Assembly: GCF_030272615.1 (NCBI RefSeq)
Contig: NC_081415.1
Span: forward strand, 627,541,240-627,605,239
Source of the DNA: Cryptomeria japonica
Taxonomy: Eukaryota > Streptophyta > Pinopsida > Cupressales > Cupressaceae
DNA: 64,000 nucleotides
Reading direction: 5' to 3'
Part shown: one piece after another, positions 1 through 10,352 of the stretch
Position numbering within the stretch: the first letter of the stretch is position 1
Layout: the number at the start of each line of letters is the position of its first letter
Translations under genes and position numbers: made by a program
The notes under the pieces: model-generated
The model's input: the letters and a program-made list of their open reading frames with translations, nothing else
Told to the model about the DNA's origin: nothing
Databases searched by the model: none

Positions 1-1155
1 GACTGAAGGGCTTGATGAAGATCAACGGTTGTCGCTCACTCGCGAGATTCTTTGAGGATTCGTAAAAGGGGTTGCGAGCTTGCGATTAAGAGGATTTGGT
101 AGCATTGTCGCTAACTCGCCGGTTCCATTCCTAATTGTTATAACCGGTTGAGAGTGTGCGATTAAATATGGGGATTGACACGTGGACTTGTTTGTCGGAT
201 TCTGTAAAAGTTTTGAAAGGCAATCGCCAATTAAATGCCACAGTAGCTAGTTCATGCAAGTGTGGCAATTAATGAGACTTGAGAGAAGTGATGGCGCCCA
301 AATACCATAAATTGCATGATGATTGATCTAGCCGAGATTTTGACATTTGTACAATTGCATTAATGCATTCTATCAGTTTAATTGAATTAATGCCACACTA
401 GCTAGTTCATGCAAGTGTGGCAGTTAACGAGACTTGAGAGAAGTGACAGCGCCCAAATACCATTTTATGTTGCGAGGTTGCGACGGGGTGTGATTTTATG
501 TTATCGCAAGGTCGCGAGGAGTTCGCAGTTAAGTCATTTTAATTTACAATCATGCAATGCGGTTAAGTCGCTTGCTCGCAGGTTTTGAAGTTGTTTAGCA
601 TTTTAAGTTGCGATCTGGCGACAGGTAAGTTTTGGTCTGATTTTGTGGTCATCGCATGCTCGCAGGTTTGTAAGTCTTAAGTCAAAAAGATTTGTGAGCA
701 TGTGACGGCGGTTAAGTGTCTTGTTGTCACGGGATTGCAAGGGTTTAAGTCAAGTTAAGTTTCTAGTTGCGAACTTGCGATGAAATAAGTTGTTTTGTTA
801 GATCAACGGTTGTCGCTCACTCACGAGATTCTTTGAGGATTCGTAAAAGGGGTTGCGAACTTGCGATTAAGAGGATTTGGTAGCATTGTCGCTAACTCGC
901 TAACATGTGGACTTGTTTGTCAGGTTCTGTAAAAGTTTTGAATGTCAATCGCCAATCAAATAGAAGGGCATGAATTTAAATTTTGCTTGAGTACTTCAGT
1001 TTAAAGTTTGAATTAATGCCACAGTAGCTAGTTCATGCAAGTGTGGCAATTAATGAGACTTGACACTTGAGAGAAGTGACGGCGCCCAAATAGTAAATAC
1101 CATAAATTGCATGATCAAGCGGAGGTTTTGTATAATTGCATTAATGCATTCTATC
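1..1155 (+). repeat. Repeat-rich leader or LTR-like block (GCGAG-type words)
   Basis: The stretch is built from reshuffled, repeated blocks. Block A (GATCAACGGTTGTCGCTCAC onward) occurs near 20 and again near 805. Block B (GTGGACTTGTTTGTC onward) occurs near 182 and 905. Block C (GCCACANTAGCTAGTTCATG onward) occurs near 236, 387 and 1018. Between them, short words such as TTGCGAGCTTGCGA recur. The A-B-C order repeats at roughly 780 bp. The stretch lies directly upstream of the ORF starting at 1263, so I read it as the leader or LTR part of that element. It starts before the window. A related block lies at 6526-7260. Confidence 0.7.
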
Positions 1156-1242
1156 TTCGAGGTAATCCAGTGAATTGAGCTCTGCAACAACGTTGGAGAA
1201 TTCGGAGTGTTGGGTGTGAGAAAAATTCAGAAAATTGGTTAA

Positions 1243-1257
1243 GTTTTTCTCCTGCAG
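1243..1257 (+). promoter_or_regulatory. Candidate 3' splice acceptor just upstream of the element ORF
   Basis: A pyrimidine-rich run ends in CCTGCAG at 1251-1257, five bases before the ATG at 1263. It fits a plant 3' splice site. It suggests, but does not prove, that the ORF is expressed from a spliced leader transcript. Confidence 0.35.
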
Positions 1258-1262
1258 CTAAA

Positions 1263-4200
1263 ATGAGCCAGGCGACCAGTGGTACTAGAGGTTCCAAGCC
1301 CAAGCCCAAGGCCACGACAAGTGGAGTAGGAGGACCTGGAGGTTCCAAGGCCAGTGCCACTAAGGAATTTGATGCTAGGGACTTCCGTTGCTTTGAATAC
1401 AAATCATTTGGCATGGAGAGATTTATGGAGCCAATGCAAAAACCCTACCACGCCTAATATGACTGGTTCTACTCTGTTTAATTATTTTTGGAATAATAGG
1501 GTTAAGGGTGTCTCAATGTCAAACCCTTGGGATTTTAATATGGCAAAGTTAATTGTGCCAGATGTGTATGTTGATGTGGATTTGATCAAAGAGTTGGCCA
1601 AACGCTATTGCCCAGTATCTAGGGTAATCAAAAGAAAGAACCAGTCTGCCCTAGTTTCAATTAACAGAGCTAGCTTTGTTGAAGCTTTCCAGATTACTGG
1701 TGTTGCATGTACAGATATTGATTTGGAGCGGATTGCAGAGGATTATGACAAATACAAAGGTGTTATCAAGAAGCATGCAATCCCCAGATACATGCCTAGG
1801 GTGAATAGGAAGCTGGTTATAATTCCAGAGAGTATTGAACCACCATTTGACATCACACCTTTCCACCATTATATGCATTGTACAATCTATCGATTATGAA
1901 GAGTATGAAGAGTGTTGGGTTTTGATGGAGATTCAACAGTGTCAACTGAATTCCTGATGATGGCTATGGACATTCAACACCCAGATGTTAACAAAGATTA
2001 CGATTATGTGGGCTATGTGGTTGAACACATTCATAAAGCTCTAGTTGAAATTCAGAGTGGTGCACCCAGCCCTACATTCAAGCATTATTCATTGTTGATA
2101 CATTTAATCTTGTTCTATAATGTTGAGTTCGTGGATAAAGAATTGGAGCTTTTCAAAGAAGAATTGGGTGTCTTAATGCCAATACAAAGATGGACCTAAG
2201 TTTGGGACAGTAGTTCTCCCCATTCTTCTTTCCTTTTCTTTGAAAATTGGATTGTTTCGCCAATTATGGAAATGCTAGGAATAAATAGGGAACAATTGTC
2301 AATTAATGTTAGGAGAGTTTTGAGACCTTACCAGTATGTTCCAAACTGGCCTATTTCACATAACTAGGGGGACTTTTATTTTTTTGATAACTTTATTGTG
2401 ATCAAATTCTATGGGTGTCCTCAGCCTCCCCATATTTTACCAAAATTTGTTCCAATTAGGATTGCTTTTATGGAGTTTATCTAGCAATTGACCCTAGTTG
2501 AAAAAGAATACCTTGACAAACACAGGAAGGGTTCTCTTCTTCCTAGGCTTTGGGTTGCATCTGATTTTACCATTGGTAGGAGTTCCTTCGATGAAGTAAA
2601 CAATTTCCTTAAACAGTATAGGTTGGTTAATGTTGTGTCTAGATTCTGTGATCCAGAACAATTTACTAAAGTTGCAATGCCAAAAATGACACCTTGGGCC
2701 ACAATAAAGGACCATGAACCCATTGGATGATGAAGATGTGGTTAGAAATTTGTTGAGAAAAGATGAAGTACAAGAAAGGAGAAGAAAATGGAAAAATTTG
2801 ATGAGAGTTGAAGCAGAATTGAAGGCTGTAGACCCTAGTTTCTCAAGTTTTTGCCCTGATAGCCCGTACTTGGAGAGGATTAACAAAATGCTGAGTTTAT
2901 ATGAAACTCTGATGGAACAAATGCCTCAAATTCTAGAAATGGTTGCTCAGCAGCAAGACCCCCAAGATGGACATTCTTCACATGGCAAAAGGCCACTTAG
3001 TGTGTATACTGATGATGTAGAGAGTGGAGATGAAGTTCAATCTACCCAAGTGTCAGCTGCAAAGAAACAAAAAACCACTGAGGTCGGTACAATTGTGAGG
3101 AGAGACCCTGCTAGAGCAATTGTTACAGAACAAGGACACTACTTTCATCAAATAAGGACACATCTCAGAGAAGCAGGGCAGAATGAAGAACAGGGAGAAA
3201 CAAACGAAGCTCTTGCTCAAGGCTTTGATGAGCATGTGATGTTGTCAAATGAGTTCATGAAAGATGATGACTTTATTAAGTCAGATGAATTTAAAAGTTT
3301 TTTGACAAGGTTGAAACAAAATCAATTAAAACAAAATCTGATCATAGAGGAAACAAATTAAAAAAAGAAAGAGGAGATCATCAAGGCACTGCATGAATAT
3401 GATCCTGACAAGGAGGAAATATTTGTGGAACAAGCAAGACAATTGATAAAGAGTACTGGTATGATTATGATGCCTGATTGGGATATCCAGTCTATTTTTA
3501 TTATTGATCAAATTAGGAAGCAAGAGGACCCAATGTTTAGAACTGAATTTGAAATTGAAGATGTAATAAGAGGATCGGGATTTAATCCTAAGTCAAAGAC
3601 ACTTGTTGCTTGGTCTTTGGCCCCTTCCACTCAAAAGCCCCACCTTCTAAATATCCAAGTAGAAAAAAAAGTTGACAGAATGATCTGGAACTTGCAGAAC
3701 ACAACTGACATGGAGATTGCCTCATTTTTTACTCAAGTTTCTTTCATGAATTTATCAAAAACAGAGGATTTGTCAAGAAGATACACAGAAACATATACCC
3801 AATTGATTGCATTGTCTAAAAAATATGAAGAGACACTGATGAAGAAGGGCGCTCTAGAGGAAGAGTTAGTGGAGTTGAAAGAAAAAATTGCAAATGAGCC
3901 CCCTCCAATACAGATTACAGAACAAGTACAAGAAATACCAGCTGATGTGACATCAAAAATGGAGGAATACACAGGGAAAATTGAAAAGCTTGAAAAGGAA
4001 CAAAATGTCAAGGCTATCTCTATTGTGTCAGGAATTCTGAAACACAGGATTAATGTATTGAAAGACAAATTAATGGTTGTGCATGATTTGCACATTTCTT
4101 TGAAAGAGGCAAGCAAAACATCCTTTGAGGCTGTTGCTTTTTTTGGACCTTTGTTCAATGTTTGGTCAAGAAGAAGCAGATTAATGGATAAGCTAGATAC

Positions 4201-4660
4201 TGCAATGATGTATAGTGACGAGTTCCCTCCCAAGATCAGTGACACTAAAGAAGGATGTGCTTATAAATGAAAAATTGCAGACATTTGGGGAAGGTTATAA
4301 TAAATTGGTGTCTTCAATTTATGGTAATAGTGGAGATTTGAAATCAGTTTCTTATTGGACCAGCAAATTTGATTTGATTCTGGAGCAAGAAGAAATAATC
4401 AAGCATGTAAATGAACAGGTCGATGCTGACTTCCTTAACGGTCTGCTTGATTCACTATTCAAGGTTGAGGTTGACCATGCAAAGTTTATTGTTGAATCCA
4501 GGGCAGTTACAAATGTCAGATGAACAGATTCAGTTGCAAAGTTGGAAGAGGTAAAGGCATTCAGTTGGCCAACAGACAAAGAGGGGACAGGTGGCAAGCC
4601 ATGCTAAAGCCAAAGAAGAAATCTCAGGTTGAGGTTGCTACCCAAGATTCCTCACAGTAA
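1263..4660 (+). pseudogene. Decayed large ORF of a repeat element (element 1), coiled-coil protein
   Basis: A single long coding stretch of about 1,130 codons, now broken. It begins with ATG at 1263 and a basic Gly/Ser/Lys tail. It continues after a frameshift near 1440 (stops at 1897, 1906, 2197, about 2371 and 2482), shifts frame near 2720, runs past TAA at 3359 and shifts again near 4240. The last readable codons end at TAA 4658-4660 after a lysine-rich KPKKK stretch. The N-terminal half is a mixed globular sequence with a VSINRASFVEAFQI segment resembling plant transposon-associated proteins. The middle is acidic. About 3770-4050 is Lys/Glu heptad-like and probably a coiled coil. I see no gag, protease, integrase or RT. 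The family assignment is inference; the function is unknown. A similar-sized ORF lies at 37401-48797. Confidence 0.6.
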
Positions 4661-6525
4661 TCCTAAGCTTGTTGAATCCTCAGGTTGAGGTTGCCACTTT
4701 TATTGATCAATGATGTTGAACTTGAAAACTCTTAATATTATATAGTTAGAATAGCTCAACTGTTCAAGAATTTGATAAGTGCATAGTTGAATCGCATTGT
4801 GAATTTATTTTCTGATATCATTATGAATATAATATCAATATCATTTGCAGTTTGAGCAATGAGATCTTCACATAATTGTCTTTGTGTTGAATTTATGTTT
4901 TCACTGTGAATTGAATGGTCAAGGGTTTTTCAGTTTACATATGAATCTGGGTTGTGTACGTAATGGCATTATTCATAATTTCATTCCTATTTATCTGCAA
5001 ATGAATCTTATTGAAATTTATTATCAAGTTGTCTTGAATTGTAAGTGACTGAGACTCTATGCCCTAGGATAAGGCACTGGTCTATTGTCTTGATGTTTTA
5101 CTAATTATGTTGTATTCCTATCTATTGTGGTGTTTAATACTTTCATTCTTAATACTCTTATGATTTTATATGCTATGGATGTTTATGTAATATATATGGA
5201 GGTGTTCTATGACTATTTATAATCCGCCCACCAATTACAATGAGGTGAATCCTTAATATGATTCCAGACTAATAGAAATTTTGCATTCCTGGGCATAATA
5301 GGATTAGGAAGCATTAAATGAAAAATTACATACACCATAACAATGCAACAAATGAAAAAAGTTAAATCTCATGATTCTGATCATTTGAAAGAGATAGAAT
5401 TATACACAAAATAAATTTATATATAACTCCTTCAAGAACCTGCACAAAGCTTGGCACTAAATGCTTTTCATTTGCTCTGTAAATGACTATACAGTATACA
5501 ACTTGCTCCCTTCACCTAGAGTCTAGAATCACTACTGGAACCAAAAAAGGAACCCCAATGACTGTACAACTTGCAAAACTGCTTGAGCCATGCCATTATC
5601 ACCATGATGTCTTCCGATGGAACGTGAGATGTTACGTTATGTCCAACAGATTGTTTCTAAATAGAGGAGGAAGCCTTCATGCCCAGAAACAGAGAAAATG
5701 GAAAGAGGAGCTCGAGCCTTCATGCCCACGATCAGGGAAAGTGGAAATAGGAGCTTTAAGGTAAATGTAATATGTAAGGGAGGGATCGCAGCTTCCATGT
5801 CGTCACAAAGATGACTGACTGCCACTCCCCACCCAAACAAATTCTTCTTTCATTCCTCTACGGACTCCTTCTTCAAACCCCTTGCCATCCTATGGCAGAG
5901 TAGAAGAAGAGGATGTGCCATGCTTGGCCTTTCTTGACAAGAAAAGGCTTTCACACCCCCTCTGACAATCCTTCTCACTTTCACAACCCCTCTGACAATA
6001 AACAAACTCACACAGAAGAAAACAAAAAAACACCCATCCGGTATCACAGAGCACACAACTACTCCATGCACGATCCTGCTCAAACATCATCTTCCTTTCT
6101 GAGGAAAAAACCACTCTCAGAAAATGAGAAAGGTTTCTTTTCTAAGTTTCTCTTCTACCAATTAAGTCACCACTCCATTGTATTTATAACATTTTCACAC
6201 TTCATTTGGTGATGCTCATTCATGTGAAAAATCATCTTTTTGGTGTTTTTCGACATAACTGTAGACTCTAGAAATCCACTACATCCTACTAAGGCTCATC
6301 TATTGTGAACAATTTTGTTATGATTTTATTCCTCCTTGATTGGACAAATTTTGCTTCAAAATCCCTGACAACAAGCAACCGTGATCTCCCATCTCTAACT
6401 CAGAAGCTCTCAAATCCTTTTTTGTCTCTGAAATTGTCGTCCTCGCTTGTCTAATCAACCTCGACTCAAGAGAAACCTTCAAACTAGTCCTTCAAGAACG
6501 AGTCAGCATCCAAGCCTTAAAAATT
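4661..6525. other. 3' flank of element 1, no gene recognised
   Basis: AT-rich sequence without a convincing coding region. Minor structure: TCAGGTTGAGGTTGC occurs near 4623 and 4679; an imperfect tandem pair of about 45 bp with GCCTTCATGCCCA lies at about 5672-5757; CTTTCACA-CCCCTCTGACAAT is duplicated at about 5947-5999. No LTR boundary could be fixed here. Confidence 0.4.
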
Positions 6526-7260
6526 TTAGGTTGCGAACTAGCAACCAGATAGTTTGTGGTTAAGTTTTATGGTTATCGCCAGCTTGCGAGGTAAAATGTC
6601 TAAAGACATGATCAAGCCGTGAGTTGGCGACAAGTTGGTTTGGGTTTACGTCGCGAGGTCTCTAGCTTTTTGGGTGTTAGCGTTTTATATTACTAAGCTG
6701 GAGATTGTTAGTGAAATTGCTTTGATCGCGAGGTCTCGAGTTGGTCTGATGTCATACATTATAGCCACGAGAGTTAGCGAGTAAATCATTTCATACAGTT
6801 GTCGCTAGCTCTCATGTTTGTTTAATGTTAGCATTTTTAAGTCACGAGCTAGCAACTTGACAGTTTGTAGTTAGGTTTAATGGTTATCGTCAACTCGCGA
6901 AGTTAAATGTCTGAAGACTTGATCAAGCCACGAGCTTGCGAGTGAAGTTAAATGTCTAAAGACCTGATCAAGCCGCGAGCTTGCAAGTGAAATGCTAGCG
7001 GTTAAGAGATAAACAATTTTATGTTGGCGAGTATGCGACAAGGGTTAAAGTTACCACTATCTCCAAGTCGCTGCGATGACGAGGATTTAACATTTGTGGT
7101 CGAGAATTGGCGAGTGTCAGTTCAATTTCCCTCAATCGCTAGATCTCGAGGTTAAGAAGGCTTAGCATTTTCAACTTGCGAGTTGGAGATAGAGAGTCGT
7201 AAGGGCTTGTCGCTAGGTCGCGAGATTTTCTAATGGGCAATCTTCCAGTCAGAGAGTTGA
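6526..7260 (+). repeat. Second GCGAG-word repeat block, related to 1-1155
   Basis: The same short-word style as 1-1155, with one alignable segment: TTAGCATTTTTAAGTCACGAGCTAGC near 6827 matches TTAGCATTTTAAGTTGCGATCTGGC near 596. A perfect-phase 45-bp tandem pair (GTTAAATGTCT-AAGAC-TGATCAAGCC) occupies 6902-6991, with a third diverged copy near 6592. It lies in the same orientation as the first block, on the far side of the decayed ORF. That fits the two ends of one element or two members of one family. Confidence 0.6.
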
Positions 7261-7300
7261 CGACTGTGTGCCACATGTTTTAATTACTCAAAGTTAATAT

Positions 7301-7615
7301 CTTGAAATCGCCAATATTTTTTTTTATGGTTTGAAAATAGCTTGAAATTGCCAATATTTTATTTTTATGGTTTGAAAATAGGTCGAAATTGCCAATGCAA
7401 ATATTTTTATAGTTTTAAAAACATTACCATTCGCCCATGCAATTATTTTTTGGGTTTTAAAAACAGTACAATTCGCCAAGATTTTTCACAAACTTTGAAC
7501 GATCATGGCTAATTCGCCAATGGAGATTATTATTTTTCTCCGTAAACCGCAAAAATTCGCCAATAAAATTAAAATTTTCTTCGGAATTATACAACTTTCG
7601 CCATGTTCTTACACC
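7301..7615. repeat. Degenerate minisatellite, CGCCAAT units of about 42-48 bp
   Basis: Seven or eight imperfect units, each starting AAATCGCCAAT or AATTCGCCAA followed by a T-rich or A-rich run (for example TTTTTATGGTTTGAAAATAG). The CGCCAAT core is better kept than the spacer. CAATCGCCAAT also occurs near 226 and 947 in the first leader block, linking the two regions. Confidence 0.7.
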
Positions 7616-7644
7616 TTGTCCAAGGGGGGGGTTCTTAAATTTTT

Positions 7645-8720
7645 CCTCGGAATCAAATAGACGAATTAGCACATGATTGATGAGACATTTTTAGGTGTCT
7701 ACAAACTCCATTTAGATTAAAACCCCAAACTAGGGTTCCATCCTTCTCTAAGGAACAACATAAATGATTTTTCAAAATATAATTGAGAGCATCTTGATCG
7801 TTCAAGTCATCCCCTACTTGCCAATGGCTCGAAAGATTGGATTTTGCCCACAATCGAGATGTCTTGAAATCAGAAACTTTAGACCAACCGTCTTCCAAAA
7901 ATCTTTAAGGCCAAAAAAATGATAGTAAGAACTCGGGGATTAAGATCCCACGAGTGTGACCAAAAAAGAGCATTACATCCAAACTTGATAATCCCAAAAA
8001 ACCCCTCTTCACAAGAGATGCTCCTTTAATAATGTTCTAAATCATCGATCATTTGCCAACTAAATTCTTTCTGGGAACCTCCTCAATAGCAACCCCACAT
8101 AAATATTTCTGATGAAAAAAGTTATGCCCATGGCTGATTCTGCTGTTGCCACCATTTCCAAATAAGTTTGCAGCCAAGGCTTGACTATTAAACTCAAAAA
8201 GCCTAAGAGCAAGACCTCCATATTGCTTAGGCCCACAAACCCAATCCCATCTAGTAAGGCTCCACACATGAGACTCAAAATTCCTTACCCAATTTTTTGT
8301 GGGGAAAGTTAATCAAATTGTCTAAAAAAAATTTGGGTGCAAGAAGTACCAGAAATCTATTTTTAACCGGAAGGAACTGCAGCATTCCATCAAAAAATTT
8401 GGATGCAAAAAGTACCAGAAATTGTTAAAAAAATTGAGATTTACGAACCACACAAAAAATTGTTCCTCAAAATATCCAACATTCTTGAAAAAACTCAATT
8501 AGGAATCCATCTAGATCAGGAGCTTTAATTTTCTTCATTTAGAAAATCAGTATTTCCAATTCCTCAAGAGTGATTGATGCCGTTAGCTGATTGTTCATTT
8601 CATTAGTAACCAATGAAGGGATACAGCCCTGCCATTAGCTAATTGCTCATATGCTTTCTCTTTCTAAACAATTTTTGAACTTTCATAGCTCATATTCCTC
8701 CATTAATATCCCCCTTTAAT
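7645..8720 (-). pseudogene. LINE-type reverse transcriptase relic
   Basis: Minus-strand fragments match the C-terminal part of plant L1-like LINE polyproteins. Near 8600-8480 is a diverged ITLEELEI followed by KAPDLDGF, equivalent to the usual KAPGPDGF RT motif. Near 8267-8050 is WDWVCGPKQYGGLALRLFEF with following AL, the post-RT region (W..VC.PK..GGL.LR). Near 7890-7690 is a segment with DGTLVW, resembling the usual L.W....G motif. Several stops and frame changes separate them. A dead, 5'-truncated copy; its 3' end is not visible. Confidence 0.65.
7694..7703 (-). repeat. Possible LTR terminus TGTAGACACC (minus strand)
   Basis: Read on the minus strand, the repeat region 6526-7703 starts TGTAGACACC, a typical LTR 5' end. 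On the plus strand it would be an LTR 3' end in GTGTCTACA. Orientation and the opposite end could not be fixed, so no target duplication can be shown. Confidence 0.3.
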
Positions 8721-10131
8721 ATTTAAGATCAGTTTTTCCTAAAAAATTTGCGTGCTTTCACGCTATTATATCATATCTTGTTTCCCTAACATTTTATATC
8801 AATCCTTTAAGTCATAAACGAGAACTGACTTCTCACTTTTTAAACACCTCTTAAACCGAACTTCTCCACAATCAAATTGTCGATAGTCAGGACGTCTCCG
8901 AAGAGTCAGGAACACCTCACCCACTTGACACCAGCAGAAATAAATTACCCTCTAATTAACCAAGATTAGAAAATTATAACTAACACAACACATACTTGGT
9001 ACTTACAAGGCAGGTGACAACCATACTTCATTTCCAACACACATGACCGTTTATGACTTCAAAGGTTCTTATATCAAATTTCATCTTAGCAATACTAGGG
9101 AAAGCCACCACTGCAATACCCAAGATTAAAGCTTAAACAGGCGGGTACCTGGCTCCTATAATTATGAAGTTGTTATCCTCAACAAATATACAGCTGCTCG
9201 TGTACAGCAAAATTTTGTTTAATTGTGACTGATAGCATAACCTTCAAAGGTACTAAGAATAAGATTATGCTTTTAGTAAACCTTAAATATGGGGTACCCT
9301 ACAGCTATTTGCTACTAGGAATGTCACAATGCATTGTGTACGTATGGCTACGTACTGCAAGTGAACTGAAGTAAAGAGAATAGATTGAAAATCTCTTAAA
9401 TTGTGTATTGAATTTGAGGATGTACATTCAATTTGCAAACCAAAAAACCACCTTAAAAATATTACATTCAGTCTGAAGTGCACTTTTTTACATCTGAGTA
9501 GTTATAAATATGAAAGAAGAACATTTAAAGCCTCATTTGTTGAGGAATCAATTTGCCTGATTAGATGACAAAAGAGATTTTGAGTTAGAAGCAGTGTCTG
9601 TGAGTCTTTTGCCTGTCCTTCGTAGCAATGCCAATTAGTGAAGCAGAAAGCTGCCTAGAATACAGAGGGTCAAAAACACTGTAACTAACCAGAACTTGCT
9701 GTTCTTACAATGCCTCCTCAACACATTAATGTGGCTGAACCATATGTTTTGACTGACAGGCATGCTAAAGGTATTCAGGCCAATGTTATATGGTGCAAGA
9801 CAGAATTTGGGCAAAATAATAACAGTGAACCATTTAAGCAATGGGCATTTCCATGAAAATCATCTTCGAAACGTGCACTGTTAATCCAACAAAAAAGAAA
9901 GTAAGAAAGAGAAACTTGCATATTTCCTTATTATATACTCAAATACTTGTGTACAATTATTTTAAAACATTCTAGGGAATGAGATTCCCCATATCTTTTT
10001 CATTGAATTTTAAATTCTGCTCAACTGCTAAGTTAAAGATTTAAAATAGTGGTCAGTGACTAAATGAAGAACCTTGAAAGAATTCTAATGCCCAGATTTA
10101 AGCTCTGGCATCATAAGGCCATGCACTAACT
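8721..10131. other. Unannotated flank and probable 3' UTR of the deubiquitinase gene
   Basis: AT-rich sequence with no recognised gene. The part nearest 10131 is presumably the 3' UTR of the minus-strand gene that stops at 10132. Its polyadenylation site could not be fixed; AATAAA-like words are common here. Confidence 0.35.
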
Positions 10132-10352
10132 TTACTCTGCAGCTTTTCCTTTCATCCTAGGATTGCCTGACGTGGTCTCTATAAGATAAAAGACCATAGA
10201 ATCAATATCATCACGAAAAATGTTATATGCTTCCATCACTTTTGCATAACTGAAACCCATAGATAGAACAGTCTGCACACTACTTGTGACTACACGGTCT
10301 GGAACTATTTGAAAATCTCCAAGATGAACCCTATGGTCATTTGTGGATGTTC
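10132..10352 (-). CDS. OTLD1: OTLD1-like gene, exon 8 (residues 473-545, UBA-like, stop)
   Basis: Acceptor TGCCTCAG. The UBA-like helices contain VLSMGFSYAKVMEAYNIF and DDIDSMVFYL. Ends RMKGKAAE then a stop codon at 10134-10132. Confidence 0.92.

Noticed and set aside
5483-6212. Short open frames on both strands in the pyrimidine-rich stretch after element 1
   Set aside because: They overlap on opposite strands, contain small tandem repeats and match nothing I recognise.
1-7260. CRISPR-like array suspected from regularly repeated GCGAG words
   Set aside because: Repeat length and spacing are irregular, units are degenerate, and the context is a plant retroelement.
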